A DNA stretch of 64,000 nt, from assembly GCA_030998225.1 (NCBI GenBank), contig JAPYXD010000727.1, positions 6,324,001 through 6,388,000 on the forward strand. The letters run 5' to 3'. The notes beneath the pieces are model-generated. The model saw only the letters and a program-made list of their open reading frames with translations. It did not search any database and had not been told where the DNA came from. Source of the stretch: Diplolepis rosae. Lineage: Eukaryota; Arthropoda; Insecta; Hymenoptera; Diplolepididae. Both the position numbers and the translations under genes were made by a program. Positions 43,243 to 54,142 of the stretch are shown here, piece after piece (the stretch's first letter is position 1; every line of letters starts with the position of its first letter).

Positions 43243-43883
43243 TAATATTTCCAAAATTTTGGAAACAAATTTTTGTGTACTTTAAACACAAACATGGGAC
43301 ATTCTTTTACAAATCGTACATTTTCATTTTTTAGCTTATTACGTTAGGATTTCAGATAAATAATTTTATAATTTTTATTTTTTTAATTAACTACAGATAT
43401 TAACAAACTAGTCCAGTCGAATTAGAATTCAAGATGGATGTGAGAGCAAGATTCGAGATTTTTATTGGAATCGCTCAAAAATATCATAGTAATTGACGTA
43501 CCATGTTTTGCGCCTCGAGTTTCCTTGTGCGTTTTGTAAAACAAATGTTCAAAGCCAAAAAGTGCGAAAATAGGCCATTTTTTAAATACATTTTCTCATT
43601 TTACTCTTAAAATATCAGTTTTATGATGAAATTGTATTAGAGCAAAATTGTAGAGCATAAAATTTGCTACAAAATTTTGTGGCTTGAAGTTAAAAGATTT
43701 GATTTTCCTCCGCCACAGCGGCCGAACAATAAATAAAAAATAGTCGAAAAACAGCTATTTTTTGTACGCGCATTTAAAATTGAAAATATTAATACATCTA
43801 AATGGTTGTATATATATATATATATATATAAGTCGATCAAGGTGTGGGTTAAAAAAAATAATTGAAACACTCAACCATAATTT

Positions 43884-43934
43884 GTCATGAGCGACGTTTC
43901 GTTGGCTTGGTTCGCCAACCTCATCAGGCTATAT
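43884..43934 (-). ncRNA. Hammerhead-ribozyme-like motif of the Penelope-like element
   Basis: On the minus strand: CTGATGAG, a perfect 6-bp stem GUUGGC/GCCAAC, then CGAAACGTC. CUGAUGA and GAAA are the two conserved hammerhead cores, and the final GUC fits the cleavage triplet. One extra G lies between CUGAUGA and stem II, and stem III would be only two pairs, so activity as a monomer is doubtful. Hammerheads are known in Penelope-like elements. Confidence 0.55.
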
Positions 43935-44275
43935 TTGAATAAAAAAGTTCATATAAATTAGGAATCACAATAATTTTTACAAAACAGTGAAAAAACACTT
44001 TCTAAAGAGTCACAAAACAAATTTTACCTTAAAATTGAAGTCTTTACATTTAAAACATTTAGTCAATTATTAAAATCTAATTTAATTAGTCACATCGTTT
44101 CGTCCCGAAGTGAAATATTAAACTAACTATTCGTAATTTTGTTTCCTTATTTATAAGACGGAGGACACTAATATTAATAAACTAACACTAACTTAAAACT
44201 TGTATATTATACAAATGAGTATTCAAACGTTAAATAATAATTTTAAACAAGAATCAGTATTCATAATTTCAAACT

Positions 44276-44455
44276 CTTCAAAAGTGGAAAGTAGTTAGAA
44301 TTTAACGTATAAATATCATCTTTTTTATTTATGCTATTTTTTTGACACTTAATATGAATCATTTCTGATATAAGTCTTTTTTTATAAATAATTTCGGAAT
44401 CCACTACAGTAGTCTTATTCCAATCAAATTCATGTTTAAAATTAGTTTGATGCTG
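44276..44455 (-). pseudogene. C-terminal fragment of a Penelope-like endonuclease
   Basis: About 60 codons ending FPLLKSLKL-TGA. HEFDW, then RLISEMIHIK and a YFPLL motif before the stop are characteristic of the C-terminus of Penelope-like polyproteins. The frame is cut at its 5' end by truncation of the insert at the target-site duplication. Confidence 0.75.
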
Positions 44456-46082
44456 ACAAATATATATACATCTACTATATACACATCATGGAGGGTGATA
44501 ATTCTACAATATTCTCAACATCTAAATGGTTGTTTTGCCTTTAAAATATTTAATTCTTTACCTTTCGAATGCCGAAAACTCGAGTTCAATATCTCTTTTA
44601 GTTACCGAGTAATGTAATTGTTTATTAAGAATTTTCAAAATAACATAACTTTTAAGAATTAACATATACACCAGGAAAATTTTTTCACACATAGCATGAT
44701 TTTTTTATACATACTGCAAGTATAAAACTATCATATTCAATGATTAGATGAGTGGTTCTTATTTTTTAACACATCCAAACGATTATTTAAAAGGGGGTTG
44801 TAATTTTTACATTAATTGCAAAATGAATAACTCCGCGGTTTTTTGACAAATTCCAAATCTGAAAAGACCCTGTGAAAGTGCTTGCAAAAACGAATCTTTC
44901 AGCGCCTTGAACGCTTCAATTCGACCTTCCAATCTGAAGTTATTGAATCCCAAAGTCGGCTGCATGTGAGTGAGATTTCAGCAACAATTAAACGAAAACA
45001 AAAATTCCAGCATATAGCTTTATCAATTTACTTTCGATATATTGTTGAAGAAAACCGATTACTTTGACGATCTATGTGCAATTAATTCTAACAGCTAGGC
45101 AAACGCGCGCGGGAATGGCAAAAATCGAAGTGGAGGGAACAGTCAGCGTGGCGCAAGAACTTGATTCGGCGCCTTCAAAATCGTCGCGCGCTCTTCACTG
45201 CCACTTATCTCGGCTTCTAATCGACCAAATTTGACGTTTATTTTTTTAAATCGATATAGCAAATCAAGAGGAATCTAATGATGTAAATACTTCTAGCCTG
45301 TTTTTAAAAGTTTATGAATGGTTAACGTCATTTGGGATTTTTCTAATTTTGACATTGCATAATCATACAATTTTCGAAGATAATTCTTAAATACGCAAAT
45401 ACTTTTGCAAATCGTACACCCATTTTAAGTTCAGAATTTAGATTCGCACAACATTTTTTTACAGCTTCTTTTTAATAAATTAACCAACACTTTTATCGGG
45501 ATTTTCGAAAAAAAATTTTTTTTTGAGAGATATATTAATTTAAACTTTTGATAAAATTGGATAAAATTTTGTAAATTCTTAATAAACAATTACATTACTC
45601 GGTAACTAAAAGAGATATTGAACTCGAGTTTTCGGCATTCGAAAGGTAAAGAATTAAATATTTTAAAGGCAAAAGAACCATTTAGATGTATTAATATTTT
45701 CAATTTTAAATGCGCGTACAAAAAATAGCTGTTTTTTGACTATTTTTTATTTATTGTTCGGCCGCTGTGGCGGAGGAAAATCAAATCTTTTAACTTCAAG
45801 CCACAAAATTTTGTAGCAAATTTTATGCTCTAAAACTTTGCTTTAATACTATTTCATCATAAAACTGATATTTTAAGAGTAAAATGAGAAAATGTATTTA
45901 AAAAATGGCCTATTTTCGCACTTTTTGGCTTTGAACATTTGTTTTACAAAACGCACAAGGAAATTCGAGGCGCAAAACACGGTACGTCAATGACTATGAT
46001 ATTTTTGAGCGATTCCAATAAAAATCTCGGATCTTGCTCTCACATCCATGTATCCCAATTTTCCATCCTAATTCGACTGGAC

Positions 46083-46900
46083 TAAACCCGAAGTCGATTT
46101 GATTATTCCAGCCAGAGATAATGAATTTTAAGTACAAGAGAATTTAGCATTTTATTCAATTTTATCAAATTTTATCAAATTTTATCAAAAGTTTAAGTTG
46201 ATATATTTCACGAAAAAATTTTTTTTTACGAAAATCCCTATCACGTGTCGATTAAATTAATAAAAAGATGCCACGGAAAAATAATTAAGACTTTTAAAAA
46301 TATTAACAATTTTTTTTTTCAAATCCGTACGATATGTAAAAGAATGTTCCACATGTAGTAACCTAAAATCAATAAAATTTGCTAATTTCCTAAGTATCAC
46401 ATGCAGATTTCGTTTAGAAAAATGAAGGGTATATAAAAAGAAAGTTTGATTTTCAATGTACAGATTCGAGAGTTTATTTCTCTGCGACATGTATATATTA
46501 ATTAATATAATAGTATCACATATTTACAAACAATTTTTTTTGCATCAAAAATCAGAAAAATTCCCCGCCTAAGTACAACATCATAAAATTAACATATAAT
46601 TTCCATTTAGCATTATTATACGAATCTAGAGACATCAATTACAATGAAAAGCATGTACAAATATACAGCAGATTATGTAATTGATAGGAGGGTGAGAGGG
46701 GGGGGGGGGAATAACTAAGAAACTGAGTAACCCTGAATATATTTTTAAATTAATTTTAAAAGCACAGTCTATAACAGAAACAATTTCATTTTGATTTGTT
46801 TCGAAGCAAATAATCTATTTAATTATCAAAGATAAGGCATTCAAGGTATGAATATATAGAGTCTGACCGACTTGGTTATTCAAATCTACATATATACAAT
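46083..46900. other. AT-rich DNA with iterated ATTTTATCAA
   Basis: ATTTTATCAA is repeated three times near 46165 and pairs with sequence near 45550, an outer extension of the 2.7-kb inverted repeat. A G9 tract is at 46698. No gene. Confidence 0.35.
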
Positions 46901-46969
46901 TCAATTTATATAAAAGGGTGATACTTTTCAAAATTAGTAATACTACAGTTCTCAGCTGTTTTTTAATTT

Positions 46970-47127
46970 TCATCCCCGGGTTGGTGACCTATTTCTGGAT
47001 CTTCGAGGTTTCAGAGAAGAAAGAGTTGCAGGAGAAATTTCAGACATTATGTTTGCAAAATTGGATCTCATTAAGTTTCTTCTTCCACTACTGCAACGCT
47101 CTCCTGGTTCACCAGATTCACCATCGA
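46970..47127 (-). CDS. Acidic protein exon 5 (C-terminus)
   Basis: 158 nt after acceptor GATAGCAG; ends with TGA at 46972-46970. The tail is rich in Arg and Ser (LSSLKPRRSRNRSPTRG). Phase closure across all five exons is the main support. Confidence 0.68.
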
Positions 47128-50074
47128 CTGCTATCGATAAAAAAATTATTAAGCAATAAGCTTGAATACTTTTTCATCTAAATATTATATAATTATTCTT
47201 AAATTTCATTAACTCTATATAAACCTTTTGTTTTAAAAGAAACTAAATTGAAAGACAGCGATTATGAAACGTTTTTATATTTTTTATAAATCTGTACAAA
47301 TACACAAAATTTCGGAATCTTCAAGAAAAATACAAAACAATTAGTGAAAAAAGCTAAAGTAAATGAGAGCATAAAAATTCGTTGTATAAGAAACAAAACT
47401 ATTTTTAATAGCAGCACTATTATTATAAAATCCAGTACAGAAAAAAAGTCCATACCGAATTTTTCCTTAGTACTGAAGGACACTTTCGTGGGTTCATGAA
47501 CTCTACAGTTATTTTTCCTGGAGACTGCTGCTTCATTAGGATAACTTCCGGTTCCACCGCAAAAACGGCATGGTTTCTTTTGGGAATAAGACTCAACAGA
47601 AGGTTCCAAATGCAACTTTGTGGACTCATTTTTTCTTGAATAGTGGTACGATTGTGGTGAAGATCTGATCGGATTATATTTAACTTGATGTGCAGATTGC
47701 AACCAGGAATTAGGATCTCGACAGATTGGCTTTTTCGTCATTTTTTGAATCGGAAATGAGGGTAATGCAATTTCTTCATCATCCTCAGTTGCCTCGTCAG
47801 TGACGTCATGTTCCGGAAAGTCCTGACAGCATCTAAATAATTAATGATCAAATTAATATTCAATGTCATTAAATTTTAAAACATGTATACATATCATATA
47901 TAAAAATATAACCTTTGAATTGATACTCTTTCTTGATATTTTTTTTGCAAATGTCTCTGGTGACGTTGTTTCAATTTTTCCTGAGCAAAATCGAGAAATT
48001 TAAGTCTCTCTATCACAGATAAAGGATTTTTCTCAGACTTTCTTTGAATGCGACGTGAATTGGGAGAAAGTTTATAATTATTGTCGACTTCCTCTTCAAA
48101 ATCCCGATCTTTTTCATTCGTTTCAAATGAACCACAAGACTCATCTTGATTCTCCTCGACTAGAAAAACGCATAATAAATTATTACGAAGGCTGTTCAAT
48201 AAGTCCGTGACTTTGAAATGAAGAACACATTTTATAACAAAAATTCCAATTTATTTTTCAACATAGTCCCCTTTTAATTGTATACATTTATTATAGTGGT
48301 ACTCAAGCTTCTTCATGCCCTCTAAAAAGTAATTTTTATCAAACCCCTCAAAATACTCATTTTTCGCAGCAATGATCTCTTCGTCCAATGAAAATATTTT
48401 ACCTCCAAGCCAAGTTTTCATGTTAGGAAACAAAAAATAATCGGAAGGATGCAAATCTGGCGAATAAAGTGTATGAGGAAGTATTGTGTAACGTAAATCA
48501 AATAATTTGGCCGTTGCAATGGCACTCATGTGAGCTGGTGCATTGTCGTGGTGGAAAAGCACATTTTTCGCCAGATGAAGCCGCTTTTCCTTCAGTATAG
48601 CATCAAATCGATCTATTAATGAGGCATAATACTCTCCTGTAATAGTTTTTCCCTTCTGTAGATAATCGATTAATATTATACCATGTGAGTCCCATAAAAT
48701 TGTGGCCATGACCTTACCGGCTGATGGAACCGTCTTCACTTTTTTTGACGCAGATTCGCCAGGCCTAGTCCACATTTTCAACTGATTTTTTGTTTCTGGA
48801 GTATAATAATGAATCTACGTTTCATCAACAGTTACATAACGTCGCAAAAATTCCTTTGAATTGCGTTGAAATATGCCCAAACATTGCTCAGACGCAACCA
48901 CAGGAGCTCGCTTGTGATTGGCTGTGAGCAAACGCGACACCCATCTTGCAGACAGCTTCCTCATGCCTAAACATTCATGTAAAATGTGCCATACACGTCC
49001 CACTGAAATGTTTACAGTCTCACTAATCGCACGCACTTTCAATCAACGATCGTTGAATACGATGTCGTGGATTTTATCGATCATTTCTTAAGAAGTCACC
49101 TCTTTTGGATGACCAGGACGCTCAGCATCACTTGTGCTAATACGGCCGCAACGAAATTCAGTGAACCACTTATGAACCATGCCATGCAATGGAGCAGACT
49201 CCTTAAGAATATTTTGCGAGCTTTTCTTAAGTTTCTTTGATTGATCTTCCTTGTAGAAAATAATGTTTAATAAGCACGTGAAAGTTGCTTTTTTCCATGG
49301 TTTTGTTTTAACAATGAAAAACTAAATTTAACTGGCTGTAAACAATTTTCTAACCAACGTACTGACTTGAAACTTTGTATACGCACTGACATTAGATGGT
49401 ACTCTCTTAGAGTAGTAACATATTTACAATAACATCATAATCTTTCGAAAAGTCACGGACTTATTGAACAGCTCTCGTATAACTGAAACCAGTTAAGACC
49501 AGTTATTGCTAAAATGATAATATGTTAATACCTTCTTCTCCTACATTGGCTTCGTCATCGTAATATGGATCATCACCATACTCGTCATCATCGTCTTCAT
49601 CGTCATCTGCATCATTTTCAATATCTTCTTTGATATCATTTCCTTTACGTGCCATTCCCATATTATTAACAATCGAAATTTTATTTCGAGTCGACCTATG
49701 ATTTTGAGAACATCTGTATGATCCATCTGTATTCGGCATGGATAAATAATTTGCAAGTGATGAATTATGAAGAATGTGTTTCTTATGCTTCCTGTAGGAA
49801 TCAGGAAAAAAATAATTTCCTCCTGGGTCGTCTGTTCCACCAGCCTGTCTCCTTTAGAAAATTGAATAAGTTATTTAATTAATTCTCTAAATTTAATTCA
49901 TTTTATGATATAATTAACATAAACAAACCTTTCTCTTTGCCAAGTAGACCATGACGGACTCATTTCCCTTTGGTTTTTCCAACATACATCACTTGAATTA
50001 ATACCACCATGAAATCTTTCTGCTCTGGCTGATGCATGAGATAATTTACCTTTTAATTTTTCACGCGTCTCCAT
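46970..50074 (-). CDS. Uncharacterised acidic protein with a possible C2CH zinc site (five exons, 415 aa)
   Basis: Five exons close in phase: 50074..49929, 49851..49532, 48159..47913, 47832..47456 and 47127..46970 (1248 nt, 415 aa plus stop). Introns are 77, 1372, 80 and 328 nt. I do not recognise the family. Visible features: a basic Arg/Ser/Trp N-terminus, an acidic run rich in Asp and Glu around residues 120-160, a charged helical stretch around 201-238 (LSVIERLKFLDFAQEKLKQR and on), a CxxC pair at 326/329 (PCRFCGG) followed by C347 and H350, which could bind zinc, and an Arg/Ser-rich tail ending RSPTRG. No signal peptide or membrane span is seen, so an intracellular, perhaps nuclear, product is inferred. 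The start is the ATG at 50074. It lies 411 bp downstream of the homeobox gene on the same strand. Confidence 0.7.
47456..47832 (-). CDS. Acidic protein exon 4 (CxxC..CxxH)
   Basis: 377 nt after acceptor TTATTTAG; donor TTCG|GTATGG, phase 1. Holds PCRFCGGTG and, 17 residues after the second Cys, CRVH, a possible zinc site. Reading past the donor gives a hydrophobic frame that is clearly intron. Confidence 0.7.
47913..48159 (-). CDS. Acidic protein exon 3 (charged helix)
   Basis: 247 nt between acceptor GTTTTTCTAG and donor CAAAG|GTTATA, phase 1 to 2. Encodes a charged, probably helical or coiled segment rich in Lys, Gln, Arg and Glu. The preceding intron holds the mariner at 48186..49477. Confidence 0.68.
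48186..49477 (-). mobile_element. Mariner element in the third intron of the acidic-protein gene
   Basis: TA|CGAAGGCTGTTCAATAAGTC and GACTTATTGAACAGCTCTCG|TA bound 1292 bp, the normal size of a full mariner. It lies wholly inside a 1372-nt intron whose residue, 78 nt with one TA, equals the other short introns of the gene. Confidence 0.92.
48251..49298 (-). pseudogene. Dead mariner transposase (DD34D)
   Basis: ATG at 49298 (MEKSNFHVLIKHYFLQGRSI) then several in-frame stops and at least one frameshift in the N-terminal third. From 49042 the frame is mostly intact: the HTH region, VTVDET with the first Asp followed by a TAG in place of Trp, FHHDNAPAH with the second Asp, and YSPDLHPSDYFLFP with the third. 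Ends KGDYVEK-stop. Full-length family pattern, but not functional. Confidence 0.9.
49532..49851 (-). CDS. Acidic protein exon 2 (Asp/Glu run)
   Basis: 320 nt after acceptor TTCTAAAG. Carries the acidic run DADDDEDDDDEYGDDPYYDD. Donor GAAG|GTATTA, phase 1. The 77-nt intron before it sets the local basal intron size. Confidence 0.68.
49929..50074 (-). CDS. Acidic protein exon 1
   Basis: ATG at 50074 (METREKLKGKLSHASARAER), 146 nt, donor AAAG|GTTTGT in phase 2. Upstream in-frame codons reach only non-ATG starts. Confidence 0.6.
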
Positions 50075-50485
50075 CACCACAATCTCCAACTAGCAAATTT
50101 TTCAAATTATTTCTTAAATCTCAGTACTTTCAAACCCGTTCTTTCTTAATTCTCAATTAATTGCCCACGTTAATATCTTCTTGGTACAATTCAAAATCAA
50201 CTATTCATTTTTGATTGTCAAAAAAATCGACGAAAAATGTGCTGCAATATTTCCACAGGATTCAATCAATCTATACACTTGAAATTCCCAAATGAAATTC
50301 TTCATTGGTAATGAGCTCACCTCAATAAAAAATCTCTTTGTGCCTTTGCAGCTCAGATTAAAGGGAAAAAATTGATTAAATTTTTGACGAAAAGAAATGC
50401 GATTTTGAGGACAAAGGGACCTGGTGAGGATTTCTGCGTAGAAAGCTTAAATGGTGCTTTTGTTGGAGGGTAAAATGGTCAAGGA

Positions 50486-50823
50486 TCACTTCTGCCATTC
50501 GCTGAGGTCGTTGCTGTCTTCTTGTTCTAAATTCGACAGCGAAGTTTGATGAAATTCGTGTAATCTTTGACTCTGCTGTTCGTGGTTTAATTTTCTCCAC
50601 TTTATCCTGCGATTTTGAAACCAAACCTTGACTTGAGCCTCTGTTAATCGCAGAGCATGAGCAAGGTAGAGTCTTTCGGGACCAACCATGTACTGTTGTC
50701 TCGCAAATTCACCTTCCAATCGCTCTAGTTGTTCGGCAGTGAAAATTGTTCTTACCCTCTTCAATTTTCTACTTCCGTCAGTACAAGTACTTGATGAACT
50801 GCCTTTTGTCGATATTTCTTGAC
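50486..50823 (-). CDS. Not-class homeobox gene exon 2 (homeodomain)
   Basis: 338 nt after acceptor GATTTTTCAG. Encodes a Ser/Thr linker, the whole homeodomain and a 32-residue tail ending EWQK-TGA. The upstream in-frame extension is intron. Confidence 0.88.
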
Positions 50824-53800
50824 CTGAAAAATCCCAAATTTTAGAATAGACTAAAGCATTCTTTACATGCAAAATTAACCTCGAGTTAATAAAGTTATTA
50901 AGAGAAATAATAAATTTTAAAGGATTTGAGACATTATCATCCCAACTTAAAATTTTATTAATTTTTCTCAAACATTGTCATGGCTAATTATAATTCTTAC
51001 TTTTATTACAAATATACATTTTAAGAATAAATAACTTACATCCTGACAAAATTTATTGCTTCTAGTTTTCAAAAATGTGTGTTTCTTAATATTTTTTTTG
51101 TTTTTCTAAGCTCGTCCAAGGTTATTTTATTATTTTATATGTAATTTTTATCTCTACCTACTTAGATTAGAGAATTAAAATATATATTAGAAATTAGAAT
51201 CTTTTCGAAATAAAGTGCATGGCGGAAAATCCTGGCAGTTTTGAGCGATTTTGGCTTTCTTGATATTCATAAACCTTTACTGAAATTTGACAGATTGCAC
51301 TGTCTAAATTTCATAAACAAGAAAACATCAAAATATATAAATATTGAACTTCTAGTGATAATTTAAGAAAAATGTTGATAGGTATTTATTGAGGTAGTTC
51401 ATCCGCGAAAATTAGACCTCAGGCAAAAATAAATCATTTTTCTATCAAGAATCGCAATATTATTATTAAAGGAATCATTTGAAAGAAAAGAGATTATTTT
51501 CCAAGAAAAAAATTTTAATGTAAAAAAATAATGAATTTAACAAATTTTTTTTACTAGGGAGTCATGAAGAGGATTTTATTCCCCCGTGTAGGGCAAACAA
51601 TAGTATATTATGCAACGAGTGAGAAAATAGTATATTTTGCTATTGGGGAGAAAAAAAATTATTTTGCGAGTGTGAAGTTTGATGCCCGAGCAAAGCGAAG
51701 ATAACAACCACACGAGTAAAATAGAGGCTTTTCCCGTTTCGCACTCGATTTTTTCTCTACTAGAGGTTTAGACATTTTTTTTTTTCACAGCACGGGACAA
51801 TAAAAACCACATAATGACGCGCTAATAGAAAATAAATGTTTTTCCCGTGTCGCACACGATTTTTTCCTACTAGGGGTCAGAAAATGGATTTGTTTTCCCG
51901 GACGGGACAATAAAATCCACATTATGAACCCATAGTAGAAAAATCAATTTTTTGACCTCCCAGTAGAAAAAAAAATCGTGTGCTATTAGGATTAATCGTT
52001 GTGCTATTAAGAAAAAAAAAATTATTTTGCGAGTGTGTAACTCGATGCCCGAGCAAAGCATTCGAGCAAAATAGAATATTTTGCTACTAGGGGAAAAAAA
52101 GTTTATTTTGCGAGTATGAAGTTTGATGCCCAAGCAAAGCGAGGATATCAACCACGCGAGTAAAATAAAGGTTTTTCCTGTGTCACACACGATTTTTTCT
52201 CTACTAGGGGTTTAGAAAATTGATTTTTTTTCACAACACGGGTCAATAAAATCCACATTATGAACCGTTAGTAGAAAAAAAAGGGTTTTCCCGTATTGCA
52301 CACGATTTTTTTTCTACTAGGGGTCAAAAAATGGATTTGGTTTCCCAGACGAGACAATAAAATCCACGTTATGAACCCATAGTAGAAAAATCAATTTTTT
52401 GACCTCCGAGTAGAAAAAAAAATCGTGCGCCTTTAAGATCAATCTTTATGCTATTAGGAAGAAAAAAATTTAATTTGCGAGTGTGAATCTTGATGCCCGA
52501 GCAAAGCATTTGAGTAAAATAGTATATTGTGCTACTAGGGAAAAAAAAGTTTATTTTGCGAGTGTGAAGTTCGATGCCCAAACAAAGCGAAGATAACAAC
52601 CACACGAGTAAAATAAATATTTTTCCCGTGCCGCACACGATTTTTTCTCTACTAGGGGTTAGAAAATTGATTTGTTTTCACAGCACAGGACAATGAAATC
52701 CACATTATGACCCGTTAGTAGAAAAAAAGAGGGTTTTCCCGTATTGCACACGATTTTTTTCCTACTAGGGATCGGAAAATGGATTTGTTTTCCCGGACGG
52801 GACAATAAAATCCTCATTATGACCCCATAGTAGAAAAATCAATTTTTTAACCTCCCAGTAGAAAAAAAAATCGTGTACAAGACGGGAAAAACATTTATCT
52901 AACTCGTGTCGCAAAATAAATTTGCTTTTCCCTAGTTGCACAATATACTATTGTTTTTAGCCGAACTTTTTTTCTTATCGCACGATACCAATTTTTAAAA
53001 AATGATGTGATTCTAGTAATCTTCTAGAATGAATAAATTATTACCAAATTTAGCATTATTTTTCTGCAATTCAAATTTTTTTCATGGTAAATAATCTCTT
53101 CTCTTTCAAATGATCCCTTCAATAATAAAATTGCTATCCTTGAAAGCCAAATTTTCTGTTATTGCCTGATGTCTAATTTTCGTGGATGAACTACCTTAAG
53201 AGCTAATGGAAAAAAATATTTAAAAATGTACTATTGATTGTTATATTTGTACTATTTGGATTATTGAAATGAAAATATACCTTGGTGTTTCCTATAAGGA
53301 TGATGAGCTCTTTGATGCTTTTCCCTTTGGTTGTTCCTCAATCCCAATATAGCATCAATTGTAAAAGACTTGACCTGTTGTTGTTGACTTTGATTAACCG
53401 GATGTGATCTCGGCAATTGCGTTGCAAGATTTTGCGCTGTCAAATCCGTTGTCAATAAATGTGACCTTCTCATTCGTTCATATGCCATCGCATCCAAATC
53501 TGGACTTCTCTGTTGGATTTGTATATTCCTATAATCATTCGATTCCAAAATTCCGGAAGTTTCCATCAATGGATTTCCTCTAAGCCTATCCAATGCCAGA
53601 TTATTAAGATGATTACTCCTCGCTCTATCAAATGACAAATTAAACTCCTTCATCCTTTCTAGAGGAAAATTGTAGGTTTTCATGAGCCCAAAATCCTTTA
53701 TTTCTTTATCCATCGGGAATCCAATATCTTTGTCATTCTTTTCCAAAGGAGCATGAATATTTTTTAGGCGAATTTCGTTACCGAAATTAAAGACCATATT

Positions 53801-54142
53801 CTTCTGACTACTCACTGTATCTTTATTCCTAGACAAAGCTTCAATTTCCGAAACTTCATCATTTGATGAATTTCTGCTTAATTCGTATCGAATAGGATCG
53901 GATAAAAAATTAAAGTCTTTTGGTTTATTTAATGCCATCGCCAATTCACTTGCAGCGTCAGTAATGAACTCTTTAAAACGCAGGGAATGATGTCTTCCCT
54001 CTAAAGGCACATTAAAATCCTTATTTTTTTCCACTCTGAGATTTAATTCCTTGATTCTTTCGTAGTCCTGAAAAGCTCGTAGTTGTGTTTCCGAATGGCT
54101 TGACTCACTCCTATCAGACAGGTCCGTCGGATCCAACTCCAT
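50486..54142 (-). CDS. Not/NOTO-class homeodomain transcription factor (two exons, 399 aa)
   Basis: Exons 54142..53281 and 50823..50486 join in phase 1 (CAAG|GTATAT donor, TTTTTCAG acceptor), 1200 nt, 399 aa. The homeodomain spans about 308-367 with the invariant R5, F8, L16, F20, W48, F49, Q50, N51 and R53. The signature [13 protein letters not shown] plus [11 protein letters not shown] is that of the Not family (vertebrate Not/NOTO, fly CG18599) rather than Emx, which has RTKHKR-type ends. FTIDAIL at 260-266 is an eh1-like Groucho-binding motif, so a nuclear, repressor-type DNA-binding factor is expected. The N-terminal 250 residues are low in recognisable domains. In Not relatives the role is in neural and axial patterning; here that is inference. 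The 2457-nt intron is occupied by a foldback element and a 447-bp tandem repeat. Confidence 0.85.
51391..53200. mobile_element. Foldback element family 2, copy e, in the homeobox intron
   Basis: GAGGTAGTTCATCCGCGAAA left and GTGGATGAACTACCTTAAG right, with the usual TTAGACCTCAGGC and AATAGCAATATTATTA blocks. The loop is replaced by the 447-bp tandem repeat. Confidence 0.82.
51640..52960. repeat. 447-bp tandem repeat, about three units
   Basis: TAGGGGTCAGAAAATGG at 51871, TAGGGGTCAAAAAATGG at 52318 and TAGGGATCGGAAAATGG at 52765 give two exact 447-bp steps. Units carry TACTAGGGG and its inverse CCxxxAGTAGAAAAA, plus CGAGTGTGAA/ATGCCCGAGCAAAGC words, so each unit also folds back. The open frames of 106 and 89 codons are products of the repeat. 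Confidence 0.85.
53281..54142 (-). CDS. Not-class homeobox gene exon 1 (eh1-like motif)
   Basis: 862 nt from ATG at 54142. Begins [20 protein letters not shown] and ends HHPYRKHQ plus one base at donor CAAG|GTATAT. The eh1-like FTIDAIL lies 22 residues before the splice site. Reading through the donor gives six codons then TAA. Confidence 0.82.

Larger units (their letters stand above)
43811..44518 (-). mobile_element. 5'-truncated Penelope-like element with hammerhead-like 3' region
   Basis: Flanked by the 16-bp direct repeat ACATCTAAATGGTTGT (43794-43809 and 44519-44534), while the intact right arm of the surrounding inverted repeat shows the empty site near 45690. On the minus strand a frame at about 44455-44276 reads CQHQTNFKHEFDWNKTTVVD then SEIIYKKRLISEMIHIKCQK, the C-terminal end of the Penelope GIY-YIG endonuclease region. 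Further downstream lies CTGATGAGGTTGGCGAACCA..GAAACGTC, then a TA microsatellite end. Reverse transcriptase is absent. Confidence 0.85.
43411..46082. repeat. 2.7-kb inverted repeat with 400-500-bp arms
   Basis: GTCCAGTCGAATTAGAATTC at the left returns inverted as ATCCTAATTCGACTGGAC at the right, and AGCGGCCGAACAATAAATAA pairs with its inverse. The left arm is interrupted by the Penelope-like element; the right arm is continuous. The frames in both arms mirror each other and are not called genes. Confidence 0.82.

Noticed and set aside
51870..52638. Two similar minus-strand frames (106 and 89 codons)
   Set aside because: They are the same phase of the 447-bp tandem repeat.
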